From assembly GCA_902766805.1 (NCBI GenBank), contig CACXFF010000003.1, forward strand, positions 1-12,764: DNA of 12,764 nt, in the 5' to 3' direction. Within the stretch, counting starts at the first letter, position 1. Every line of letters begins with the position of its first letter. Origin of the DNA: an uncultured Coriobacteriaceae bacterium (GTDB lineage: Bacteria; Actinomycetota; Coriobacteriia; Coriobacteriales; Atopobiaceae). This document shows positions 5,440 through 11,586 of this stretch, piece after piece. Under the pieces are notes generated by a model, which saw only the letters and a list, made by a program, of their open reading frames with translations, did no database searches and was not told the DNA's origin. A program made the translations under genes and the position numbers.

Positions 5440-6375
5440 CTACCTCACCTCTCCCTTCACGAGCAACACCAAGCAGTCGTCGATCGTTGCCCGGTCGCAG
5501 ACGTACTCCGGGTAGCTGCGGCCAAAGGCCGCGCGGTCGGGCACGAGCAGGTTCCAGCTCAGGCCTTCGTGCAAGACGCGCGCTTGGCCGCGCGCCACGT
5601 GACCGTCGGCGAGCACCTGCTCCAGCTCGGGCGTGCGCAGCCGCGCGATGCCCATGCGCTCCACGCTGTCGCTGCCCAGTTCGGCAATCACGCGGCCCTC
5701 GTCGAGGACCACCAGGTAATCGGCCAGCTTCTCCAGGTCGCTCGTGATGTGGCTGGAGATGAGCAGACTGCGGTCTCCGGGCTCCATCCAGGCGCGCAGC
5801 ACGTCGAGCAGCTCGTCGCGCGCGATGGGGTCCAGCCCGGCGGTCGGCTCGTCCATGACCACGAGGCGCGCGCCGCTGGCCAACGCGCAGGCAAGCTGCA
5901 GCTTCATGCCCGTGCCGCGCGAAAGCTCCCTGACCTGCTTGCGCTCCGAGTCGGGCAGCAGGCCGAGGCGCGTGGCCAGCTCGCGGAACGCGTCCATGCC
6001 AAAGACGGGGTACGCCAGCTGGTACATCGTGGCGACCTCGGTCACCGTCATGACGGCGGGGTAGGCCGTGACCGCCGCGACGAAGGCCACGTCTTGGCGC
6101 AGCGTCGCGCGCGCGTTGTGGGAAAGCGCTCCCACGTCCTGACCTAGGAGCTCCACACGGCCAGCGTCGGCCGCGAGGCTCCCCAGCAAGATACGCATGA
6201 GCGTGGTCTTGCCGGCTCCGTTGCGGCCGATGAGGCCCACGACCGAGCCGTGCGGCACCGCCAGGCTGACGGCCTGCAGCGCAAAGTCCTTGTAGCGTTT
6301 GGCCACGCCCGCGCAGCGCAGGTCGCAGGGCTGGCCCTGCAGGTCGATGGATGAATACGGGACAACGGAGCTCAT
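5440..6375 (-). CDS. ABC transporter ATP-binding protein (YtrB/BcrA-like)
   Basis: A 311-aa ATPase that drives the permease encoded next to it. It has Walker A GRNGAGKTT (50-58), the signature LSRGTGMKLQLA (151-162), Walker B LVVMDEPTAGLD (171-182; D175, catalytic E176) and the switch histidine H209 in LLISSHITSD. The signature departs from LSGGQ, but LSRG/LSKG forms are usual in the YtrB/BcrA exporter branch. After residue ~235 comes a ~75-residue C-terminal tail that also contacts regulators or the permease in related proteins. Its ATG overlaps the stop of the GntR gene in an ATGA arrangement, so the operon is tightly coupled. Confidence 0.93.
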   Translation of the reverse strand: MSSVVPYSSIDLQGQPCDLRCAGVAKRYKDFALQAVSLAVPHGSVVGLIGRNGAGKTTLMRILLGSLAADAGRVELLGQDVGALSHNARATLRQDVAFVAAVTAYPAVMTVTEVATMYQLAYPVFGMDAFRELATRLGLLPDSERKQVRELSRGTGMKLQLACALASGARLVVMDEPTAGLDPIARDELLDVLRAWMEPGDRSLLISSHITSDLEKLADYLVVLDEGRVIAELGSDSVERMGIARLRTPELEQVLADGHVARGQARVLHEGLSWNLLVPDRAAFGRSYPEYVCDRATIDDCLVLLVKGEVR

Positions 6376-6752
6376 TGCAGCTCATCCTCCAGTTGCAGCT
6401 CGAGCATCTCGCGCAGCTCTTGTGCGCCGATGCCGGCGGCTCGTGCGTCGGACACCGCCCGTGCGAGCGATTCCTCCACCATGCGCAGGCGCTCTTCGCG
6501 CAGCAGCTCCAGGTTATCGCCGGCCACGAAACAGCCTTTGCCCGGGACGGTGTGGATGAAGCCTTGCGCCTCGAGGTCCTGGTAGGCGCGTTTGGTGGTG
6601 ATGGCGCTGATGCGCAGCTGCGTCGCGAGGGCGCGGATGGAGGGGAGACGTTCCCCTTCCGCGAGCTCGCCCGCCATGATGGCCCTGCGCAGCTGTGAGG
6701 CGATCTGCTCGTAGATGGGCTTGTCCGAAGAGTTGGATACGACGATTTCCAT
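6372..6752 (-). CDS. GntR-family regulator, YtrA subfamily
   Basis: A 126-aa repressor. The winged helix covers about residues 10-77: KPIYEQIASQLRRAIMAGELAEGERLPS, then LATQLRISAITTKRAYQDLEAQGFI and the wing TVPGKGCFVA. Only ~45 helical residues follow, the short dimerisation tail that defines the YtrA subfamily; there is no large effector domain. YtrA members usually repress an ABC transporter operon that contains them, as here. The palindrome at 6803-6833 overlapping the promoter fits autorepression. AAGGA lies 4 nt before the ATG, a short but usable spacing. Confidence 0.93.
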   Translation of the reverse strand: MEIVVSNSSDKPIYEQIASQLRRAIMAGELAEGERLPSIRALATQLRISAITTKRAYQDLEAQGFIHTVPGKGCFVAGDNLELLREERLRMVEESLARAVSDARAAGIGAQELREMLELQLEDELQ

Positions 6753-6802
6753 GGGGTCCTTGCCTGATCGCGCGTGTCGTGCGGCGGCAGCGTCCTACCG
6801 TC

Positions 6803-6838
6803 ATTACTGTATATATCGTACATATACGGTAATGTCAA
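6803..6838 (-). promoter_or_regulatory. GntR-ABC operon promoter with overlapping palindromic operator
   Basis: On the minus strand a consensus -35 TTGACA (6838-6833), a 17-bp spacer and a -10 TATATA (6815-6810) point at the GntR gene. Overlapping both is an inverted repeat with 12-bp arms: ATTACTGTATAT (6803-6814), a 7-bp spacer and ATATACGGTAAT (6822-6833), one mismatch. A YtrA-like dimer bound here would block RNA polymerase. The whole block is far more AT-rich than its surroundings. Confidence 0.85.
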
Positions 6839-7110
6839 GCTGTGCGTGGGTTAGGCTTTCGGTCCGGACGCCGAAGGCTCGGGGGTTTGGGCGCTCGCAA
6901 GCGCTGCCCGGGTTGTCGCGAATCGTGCCTGCGGGGCAGGGGATTCTCGGCTGAAGCCAGCCGTTTGTGGGATTTGGGACGAGTCCGCTGCCTTTCAGAG
7001 CTGGGGGCCGTGAGCGTCAAAAGCACCGCGTCCACAGCAGCGGCCATCACCCGATCGCCGCGATTGCCCCCTCTGCTCAAGTCGCCCAAGACGGCTTTCA
7101 GAGGCTGTTT
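6839..7110. other. Intergenic region with no recognisable gene
   Basis: About 270 bp between the GntR-operon promoter and the palindromic element. Short frames exist on both strands, but they are Arg/Gly-rich translations of GC-rich DNA with no credible ribosome site. The only structure seen is a hairpin GCGCT (6891-6895) CGCA AGCGC (6900-6904). No tRNA, small-RNA or riboswitch pattern was recognised. Confidence 0.5.
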
Positions 7111-7409
7111 TATGCATAGGGCATTGCCACTTTTTTGCGGAAGTAGGAGTTGAGCAGATTACGTCAACGAAATCACGTTTGAAAGCCATAATTTCCTTAA
7201 AGTAGGAAGATATTTGATGAGGTTCTTCCACAGGGGCGATATACCGTGCCTTATACCTGCAGGTACAGAGCTCTGTATACGGCCCGTGTGGAGAAGGCGC
7301 ACCGAAAATATGCCTACTTTAAGGAAATTATGGCTTTCAAACGTGATTTCGTTGACGTAATGGGCCGTTTTCCTACTTCGACGCTTTTCTGGCGCTGGGG
7401 ACATGCATA
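7111..7409. mobile_element. AT-rich palindromic element, MITE-like or IS remnant
   Basis: A perfect 49-bp inverted repeat (7158-7206 with 7313-7361) encloses 106 bp. Pairing continues imperfectly outward (GAAGTAGGA at 7140-7148 against TCCTACTTC at 7371-7379) and inward (TTCTTCCACA near 7224 against TGTGGAGAAG near 7288). AGTAGG recurs symmetrically 59 bp apart in each arm. The interval 7119-7401 is flanked by direct ATGCATA copies (7112-7118, 7403-7409), which could be a degraded target duplication. The arms are about 35% GC, unlike their surroundings. It is non-coding, so it would depend on a transposase elsewhere. A parent IS family, perhaps ISL3-like, is a guess. Confidence 0.7.
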
Positions 7410-7439
7410 ATCTAGGCCCTTATCCCGCCCGTCATGCAT

Positions 7440-7470
7440 GAGCCCCGAACGGCCCTGCCGTCTGGGGCTC
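7440..7470. terminator. Hairpin downstream of the diguanylate cyclase gene
   Basis: GAGCCCC (7440-7446) pairs with GGGGCTC (7464-7470), with an inner stem ACGG (7449-7452) and CCGT (7458-7461). It is about 55 nt beyond the cyclase stop codon on the minus strand. Neither strand shows a U-run after it. It may serve as a 3' stabiliser or weak terminator. Confidence 0.4.
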
Positions 7471-7524
7471 TGTCCGGCCTACGCAGGCCTTCGCTCTGAC
7501 AGGAATGGGCCGGCCAGGTCCGCG

Positions 7525-8931
7525 TCATTCCGCCTGTTCGTCGAGGTCGCTGGCGAAGGTGATGCCGTCGCGGCCGGCGCGCTTGGTCGCGTAGAGCGCC
7601 GCGTCCGCCTGCTGGAAGAGCCCGTCGTCGGTGCTGCCCGGTCCGCCAAACGCCACGCCCACGGAGATGGTCGCGCCCGGCAGGCCGTTGGAATCGTCGC
7701 GCAGGAAGCGGCTCACCTTCTCGATCTTGTGCTCGATCACGTCGCGCATGGACGGCTGGGCGTCCGCCATGATCACGGCGAACTCGTCTCCGCCGATGCG
7801 GCAGATGTAGTCCGTGGAGCGGAAGCAGGAGTACAGCGTCGCCGCGACCTCGACGAGGATGGCGTCCCCCATGTCGTGGCCCCACTTGTCGTTGAACTGC
7901 TTGAAGTAGTCCACGTCCACGAGGATCAGCGCGCAGTCGGTCTTGTGCAGCGTGACGAGCGCGTCGAACGACCCGCGGTTGTTGACACCTGTGAGCGCGT
8001 CGCAGTGCGCCTCGAAGGCGAGCGATTCGGTGAGGGCGTGGTTGCGCGCGTACATCTCGTTGTAGGCGAAGCTGAGGGTGCGCAGCTCGCGTGCGCCGCC
8101 AGGCTCGAGCGGCTCGTCTTTCTGGATGTTCTTCTCGTACAGGGAGATGGGCCACAGCAGGAGCAGGCGCGACGACAGGATGACGAACACCAGCACGAGC
8201 ACGAGGATGACCACGCCCACGCGCATCCAGAGCAGCTGGGACTCGAGGACCGCGGAGCCCTCTTCGATCTGCTCGCGCAGGGTGTCGGAGAGCCGTTCGG
8301 TGCAGGCCTGCACGGCGGCGCGGATGCTGAGCTTCTGGTTGCGGTAGGTCTCGTCGTATACCAGCGAATACGCCTTCGTGCGCTTCTCCTGCGTCGTGGA
8401 CTGCTGGTCGGCAGGCGTGAGCTCGATGGAGCTGAGCTCGTCGGGCAGGTCGGTCATGTTGATGGCGGTGGCCACTAGGCGCATGGCGTAGAGCTCGGTC
8501 TGCGCGAGGCGTTCGGACTGCTCGAGGGCGTTTTCCAACGCGGTGATTGCGCCTGAGTTCAGCGCATACGTGCGCAGGGTGTCCATGGGCCCGCCGCTGG
8601 CGTTGCGGCCGTTGAGCACGGCGAGGTAGTTGCCAAGGTTGATGCGGTCCTGCCGCGTGACGAAATTGCGCGCCTCGCTCGTGAGCTGGTCGGACGATTC
8701 CTGCATCTCGCTGGCGGCGAGTTGGCAGGCCTGGAAGTTCTCGTTGGCGCGCGTGACCCGCTCCTGCGCCTCCACCACGCCGTGCAGGGTGAACAGCACG
8801 GCGCAGGCCAAGACGAACGCGACCACCGCGGCACAGTTCTCGAGCACGCTCATGCGTGGAGACAGGCGTCGCATCCAGCCGAGCAGTGCGTTGTGCACTC
8901 TCGAGCCAGGCGATGAGGGCTTGTCGCTCAT
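7525..8931 (-). CDS. Membrane-bound diguanylate cyclase (GGDEF)
   Basis: A 468-aa enzyme that makes c-di-GMP from two GTP. It has a cytoplasmic N-terminus (1-33), TM1 at about 34-50, an extracytoplasmic helical sensor of ~180 residues (52-234) like those of chemoreceptors, TM2 at about 236-258, a short linker (260-300), and a GGDEF domain from about 305 to 460. Catalytic features are complete: DALTGVNNRGSFD (311-323), the metal Asp D339 in LILVDVDYFKQFND, GGDEF at 380-384, and an inhibitory site RSTD (371-374) exactly five residues before GGDEF. It should therefore be active and feedback-inhibited. The sensor matches no named domain I recognise. GGGAG 8 nt before the ATG supports the start. 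It is divergent from the uridine kinase and has no EAL partner in the window. Confidence 0.95.
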   Translation of the reverse strand: MSDKPSSPGSRVHNALLGWMRRLSPRMSVLENCAAVVAFVLACAVLFTLHGVVEAQERVTRANENFQACQLAASEMQESSDQLTSEARNFVTRQDRINLGNYLAVLNGRNASGGPMDTLRTYALNSGAITALENALEQSERLAQTELYAMRLVATAINMTDLPDELSSIELTPADQQSTTQEKRTKAYSLVYDETYRNQKLSIRAAVQACTERLSDTLREQIEEGSAVLESQLLWMRVGVVILVLVLVFVILSSRLLLLWPISLYEKNIQKDEPLEPGGARELRTLSFAYNEMYARNHALTESLAFEAHCDALTGVNNRGSFDALVTLHKTDCALILVDVDYFKQFNDKWGHDMGDAILVEVAATLYSCFRSTDYICRIGGDEFAVIMADAQPSMRDVIEHKIEKVSRFLRDDSNGLPGATISVGVAFGGPGSTDDGLFQQADAALYATKRAGRDGITFASDLDEQAE

Positions 8932-8965
8932 GAAGGCTCCCGAGATGCTTTTTGGTAAGGACGGC

Positions 8966-8991
8966 TCCCTCCATCATGCCAAAGGGAGGGA
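8966..8991 (-). other. Inverted repeat in the diguanylate cyclase leader
   Basis: TCCCTCC (8966-8972) and GGAGGGA (8985-8991) are perfect complements 12 nt apart, 34-60 nt before the cyclase start on the minus strand. The arm carrying GGAGGGA-type purines resembles a ribosome site. It could be an RNA hairpin or a protein site. Confidence 0.3.
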
Positions 8992-9079
8992 CCCCGCGCA
9001 CGCACAAGATGGTGACTGGCACATGCGCGTCCCCGACGAGCGCCGCTCGCCGCGCTGGATGACGCGTGCCTGCGCGCGG

Positions 9080-9098
9080 GGTAGCCATGCGTGCTACC
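9080..9098 (+). other. Inverted repeat upstream of uridine kinase
   Basis: GGTAGC (9080-9085), 7 bp, and GCTACC (9093-9098) form a perfect 6-bp inverted repeat 42 nt before the uridine kinase start. It is a candidate operator or leader hairpin. No good -10/-35 pair was seen in the 208-bp divergent gap, so promoter positions there are unassigned. Confidence 0.3.
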
Positions 9099-9139
9099 GT
9101 GGTGCTAGCGCAACGGGTCGTCAGTCTGGAGGGGCACGC

Positions 9140-9757
9140 ATGAACGGCATCATCGTCATCGGCATCGCAGGGGGCACAGGCAGCGGCAAGACCACCATTA
9201 CCCAGCAGATTTCCAAGCAGTTGGGCGACGACGTGGCCGTCATCACACATGACAGCTACTACCGTGCGCATCACGAGATGACCTACGAGGAGCGTACGCT
9301 GCTCAACTACGATCACCCCGATGCCTATGAGACCGAGCTGCTCGTCGAGCATTTGCGTGCGCTCAAGCGCGGCGAGGCGGTGGAGGTGCCGGTGTACGAC
9401 TTCTCCATCTACGACCGCACCGATCGCACTACGACCGTTCACCCCGCCCGCGTGATCATCGTGGAGGGCATCGTGATCTTCCACTCCGCCGAGCTGCGCG
9501 ACCTCATGGACATCAAGGTCTTTGTGGACGCCGATGCCGACGTGCGCATCCTGCGCCGCATCCTGCGCGACGTGTCCGAGCGCGGCCGCACCCTGGAGAG
9601 CGTCATCAACCAGTACCTCTCCACGGTCAAGCCCATGCACGAGGCCTTCGTCGAGCCGTCCAAGAAATACGCCGACATCATCGTGCCGGTGGGCGGGCAG
9701 AACGTCGTGGCGCTCGACATGTTGATCCATCGGATCGAGGCGCACCTCGCTTCGTAA
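9140..9757 (+). CDS. udk: Uridine kinase
   Basis: A 205-aa cytosolic P-loop kinase of pyrimidine salvage, phosphorylating uridine and usually cytidine to the monophosphate. It has Walker A GGTGSGKTT (11-19), the HDSYYR motif (37-42), NYDHPDAYE (57-64) and PVYDFSIYDRTDR (84-96) for nucleoside binding, IIVEGIVIF (106-114), a lid RRILRDVSERGR (139-150) and the C-terminal EPSKKYADIIVP (172-183). Length is standard. The frame stays open upstream to about 8630, but that part overlaps the cyclase gene; GGAGG 7 nt before ATG 9140 and the family-typical N-terminus MNGIIVIGIAGG fix the start. A likely downstream partner is the RsbW-like gene 105 nt away. Confidence 0.95.
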   Translation: MNGIIVIGIAGGTGSGKTTITQQISKQLGDDVAVITHDSYYRAHHEMTYEERTLLNYDHPDAYETELLVEHLRALKRGEAVEVPVYDFSIYDRTDRTTTVHPARVIIVEGIVIFHSAELRDLMDIKVFVDADADVRILRRILRDVSERGRTLESVINQYLSTVKPMHEAFVEPSKKYADIIVPVGGQNVVALDMLIHRIEAHLAS

Positions 9758-9762
9758 CCGCT

Positions 9763-9790
9763 GCGCGGACAAAGCTCGGACTTTCCGCGC
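9763..9790 (+). other. Hairpin between uridine kinase and the RsbW-like gene
   Basis: GCGCGG (9763-9768) and AAAG (9771-9774) pair with CTTT (9781-9784) and CCGCGC (9785-9790), leaving a 2-nt bulge and a 6-nt loop. It starts 6 nt after the udk stop. No U-run follows, so it is more likely a partial terminator or processing site than a full stop. Confidence 0.4.
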
Positions 9791-9862
9791 AATGCCGAAC
9801 ACTTTGGTGTAGGTTTGAGCGACAATAGGGAGTGCCGAATCGTGAGAGTTGGAGGTGCCGCC

Positions 9863-10396
9863 GTGGATAAGCGCGCCGCACATGAGCTTGTCGCCGCCTT
9901 TATGGGTGGCCTCGCCCCTTGGGTACAGGGTTTGGGAGGAGCGGATGCGCTGCCGCCCATGCCTGGGCTCAACATCGCGTCGTATGGGCGTATGGTTGTG
10001 CCCGCCAGCTTGGACCAGCTCGACGTCGTCAACGAGTTCATCTCGCGGGAGCTGGAGGAGTACGACTGTCCAATGCCGGTCCAGATGCAGCTGGACGTCG
10101 CGTTGGAAGAGATGTTCGTGAACGTGTGCCACTATGCCTACAAGGATTCCGACGAGCCGGGTGACTGCGTGGTGAGCTACCTGTGCACGAGCCATCCTCG
10201 TGGCATCGTCATCGCATTGGTGGACAAGGGCTGGCCGTTCGACCCGCTCACGCGCAAGGATCCCACGAAGCCCACGAGCATCCAAGAAGCCAAGATTGGC
10301 GGCTTGGGCATCTTCATGACCAAGAAGAGCGTGGACGACATTGCCTACATGCGTGCGGGCGACAAGAACGTCGTGGTGTTCGGCAAAATGTGGTAG
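9863..10396 (+). CDS. RsbW-like ATP-binding protein (anti-sigma factor kinase family)
   Basis: A 177-aa protein with a GHKL-type ATPase fold like RsbW and SpoIIAB, serine kinases that bind a sigma factor and phosphorylate a STAS-domain antagonist. The N-box is LDVALEEMFVNVCHYAY (78-93; E83, N87), the G1 box DKGWPFDPL (121-129), and the G2 box GGLGIFM (146-152). The opening strand SYGRMVVPASLDQLDVVNEFI is family-typical, but the first ~38 residues are an extra segment. An upstream TTG (9815) is in frame, yet GGAGG lies 7 nt before GTG 9863, so that start was chosen. No sigma factor or stand-alone STAS gene adjoins it. The nearest STAS domain is at 11587, which may be its partner. The sigma-binding role is inferred only. 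Confidence 0.87.
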   Translation: MDKRAAHELVAAFMGGLAPWVQGLGGADALPPMPGLNIASYGRMVVPASLDQLDVVNEFISRELEEYDCPMPVQMQLDVALEEMFVNVCHYAYKDSDEPGDCVVSYLCTSHPRGIVIALVDKGWPFDPLTRKDPTKPTSIQEAKIGGLGIFMTKKSVDDIAYMRAGDKNVVVFGKMW

Positions 10397-10405
10397 TGCA
10401 TGATG

Positions 10406-10431
10406 GGGCGCGGAGTGTTTCCGCGCCCTTT
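10406..10431 (+). terminator. Intrinsic terminator after the RsbW-like gene
   Basis: GGGCGCGG (10406-10413), loop AGTGTTT, CCGCGCCC (10421-10428), then TTTGCTG. An 8-bp all-GC stem with a short T-run 10 nt after the stop codon is a good Rho-independent terminator for the plus strand, ending the udk/RsbW-like transcript. Confidence 0.78.
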
Positions 10432-10475
10432 GCTGTGCGTGGCGGCCGGGCTGTGTCCTGCTGTCACACGCTCAA

Positions 10476-10517
10476 CGACGGGCGGAGCTCCGGTGTGGTC
10501 CGGTGCTCCGCCCGTCG
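10476..10517. repeat. Strong 13-bp stem hairpin
   Basis: CGACGGGCGGAGC (10476-10488) and GCTCCGCCCGTCG (10505-10517) are perfect complements around a 16-nt loop in which CCGG can pair with CCGG. It sits in the gap between convergent genes. It lacks a U-run on either strand and may be a REP-like element or a shared transcript end. Confidence 0.65.
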
Positions 10518-10527
10518 GCGTAATGTG

Positions 10528-10560
10528 CCCGCCTAGCGCTGCCGTCTTGCGACAGGCGGG
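10528..10560. repeat. Second hairpin, 7-bp stem
   Basis: CCCGCCT (10528-10534) pairs with AGGCGGG (10554-10560) around a 19-nt loop, 10 nt beyond the stronger hairpin. Together with the terminator at 10406-10431, three stems are packed into about 150 bp. Confidence 0.5.
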
Positions 10561-10566
10561 CTCTGT

Positions 10567-10614
10567 GGGAAGGGAAGGGAAGGCAAGGCAAAGAAAGGAA
10601 GGGAAGGGAAAAGC
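10567..10614. repeat. Polypurine tract based on GGGAA repeats
   Basis: Forty-five of these bases are purines except for two Cs: GGGAA units recur at 10567, 10572 and 10577, then decay to GGCAA, and return as GGGAAGGGAA at 10601-10610. Five GGG runs and several GG runs could support a G-quadruplex or a triplex on the plus strand. It begins right after the stop codon of the minus-strand small gene, whose transcript would be strongly pyrimidine-rich there. Confidence 0.75.
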
Positions 10615-10621
10615 TGCTGCC

Positions 10622-10822
10622 TCAGCGCCAGTCAACCGGATCGAACGGTGGCTTCGCGATGCTCTCGCCTGCCGCCGCAAGCATCTCCAGCACGTCGTCG
10701 CTGAGCTCGATGCCTTCTTCCTGCGTCAAGTCATCCAAAACGTGCTGCCACACGCGTTCCTGCGCACCTGGTCTCGTGAAATCCGTCTGGCGTAGCAACT
10801 GCTCGATGTCGCGCTCTTGCAT
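10622..10822 (-). CDS. Small protein of unknown function (66 aa)
   Basis: A short acidic protein starting MQERDIEQLLRQTDFT and containing IELSDDVLEMLAAAG (38-52) before a proline-rich end, KPPFDPVDWR. An excellent ribosome site, GAGGAGG 7 nt before the ATG, and codon use like the neighbours support a true gene. The opening (LLRQTDFT) and the ELSDDxLEMLAAAG stretch recall a group of small Gram-positive proteins of unknown role that I know only vaguely. The second motif also resembles the ELxxEL..GG end of RiPP leader peptides, but no modification enzymes or peptidase are nearby and no Cys/Ser/Thr-rich core follows. It has no signal peptide or membrane segment. It is divergent from the HD hydrolase gene. 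Confidence 0.75.
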   Translation of the reverse strand: MQERDIEQLLRQTDFTRPGAQERVWQHVLDDLTQEEGIELSDDVLEMLAAAGESIAKPPFDPVDWR

Positions 10823-10984
10823 TGCGGGCCTCCTCAGTTGGTCGTATCTGCTCGTTGCCTTACTCTACGAGCTTGGGCGGCGCATGTCCCGCTTCATTCC
10901 GAAAAAAACCTCATAAGCCTCCGGCGCGTGACGACGATGATTCCCAATAGCCGTGTCGGCGTCACGATGAGCGGCGTTTCTCCC

Positions 10985-10990
10985 TATAAT
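10985..10990 (+). promoter_or_regulatory. Consensus -10 box of the HD hydrolase/STAS-kinase operon
   Basis: A perfect TATAAT in GC-rich DNA, 27 nt before the HD gene start, which puts transcription start near 10997 and leaves a leader of about 20 nt holding the GAGGAGG site. The expected -35 region (about 10961-10967) is a poor match to TTGACA, so the promoter may need an activator or another sigma factor. Confidence 0.65.
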
Positions 10991-11017
10991 GGCCCTCAAG
11001 CATTCGAGGAGGCACAC

Positions 11018-11584
11018 ATGGACGTATTCGAACGCGCGATGGAGTTCGCGCGCGAGGCACACGAAGGCCAACTGCGCAAGACAGGCAACATCCCCTTCAT
11101 CCTGCACCCCTTCGAGGTTGCCGCCATCGTGGCCACGATGACAGATGACCGCGAGGTGCTCGCTGCGGCGCTGTTGCACGACACGGTCGAGGACACGCAG
11201 GTGACGCCGGAAGACGTCCTTGAGCACTTCGGGCCGCGCGTGGCCAAGCTCGTGGCCGACGAGACGGAGGACAAGCGTCCCTCTATCCCGAGCGAGAACA
11301 CCTGGCGCGTGCGCAAGGAGGAGTCGCTGGCCCGGATAGAGGAACACGCGGACGACGAGGCGGCGCTGCAGCTGTGGCTTGCCGACAAGCTCTCCAACAT
11401 GCGCTCGTTCTACCGTCTGTCCTGCGAACGTGGCGACGCCATGTGGGACGCCTTCAACATGCGGGATGCCGAGCAACAGGGCTGGTATTACCGCGAGGTG
11501 TTGCGGATCACGGCGCCCTTGGCCGACACGGCGGCATGGCGGGAATACTGTTGGCTGGTGAGTCAAGTGTTTGGTGAGGAGTAG
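11018..11584 (+). CDS. HD-domain alarmone hydrolase-like protein (SpoT/MESH1 type)
   Basis: A 188-aa stand-alone HD hydrolase resembling the hydrolase half of RelA/SpoT enzymes, which remove pyrophosphate from (p)ppGpp. Metal ligands are H30 (FILHPFEVA), H54 and D55 (ALLHDTVEDT) and D123 (LADKLSNM); the catalytic pair is E58-D59. The 24-residue H30-H54 spacing and the HDxxED order match SpoT (H53, H77, D78, E81, D82, D144, from memory). AREAHEGQLRKTG (11-23) is the family's opening motif. No synthetase or regulatory TGS/ACT domain is present, so it is a small alarmone hydrolase candidate. GAGGAGG precedes ATG 11018; the open frame continues upstream without support. It is separated by 2 nt from the STAS-kinase gene. 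Another nucleotide substrate is possible. Confidence 0.88.
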   Translation: MDVFERAMEFAREAHEGQLRKTGNIPFILHPFEVAAIVATMTDDREVLAAALLHDTVEDTQVTPEDVLEHFGPRVAKLVADETEDKRPSIPSENTWRVRKEESLARIEEHADDEAALQLWLADKLSNMRSFYRLSCERGDAMWDAFNMRDAEQQGWYYREVLRITAPLADTAAWREYCWLVSQVFGEE

Positions 11585-11586
11585 GT

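Noticed and set aside
5920..5960. Loss-of-function ABC signature (LSRGT instead of LSGGQ)
   Set aside because: LSRG/LSKG signatures are normal in YtrB/BcrA-like exporters, and Walker A, Walker B and the switch His are intact.
4685..6838. 717-codon minus-strand frame across the GntR-ABC operon
   Set aside because: It is out of frame with the three well-supported genes on the same strand, has no domain, and its composition is typical of a frame-shifted high-GC sequence.
6839..7110. tRNA or small RNA gene in the long gap
   Set aside because: No cloverleaf, CCA end, or promoter-terminator pair was found by eye.
6995..7404. Short minus-strand frames within the palindromic element
   Set aside because: The repeated peptide segments arise from the inverted repeat itself, and there is no ribosome site or family resemblance.
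8630..9139. N-terminal extension of uridine kinase
   Set aside because: The open frame runs back into the cyclase gene on the other strand. ATG 9140 has a proper ribosome site and matches the family's N-terminus.
7412..10285. Very long minus-strand open frame antisense to udk and the RsbW-like gene
   Set aside because: It is the reverse-complement shadow of GC-rich genes: Arg/His/Gly-rich translation, no ribosome site, and it overlaps several genes with clear catalytic motifs.
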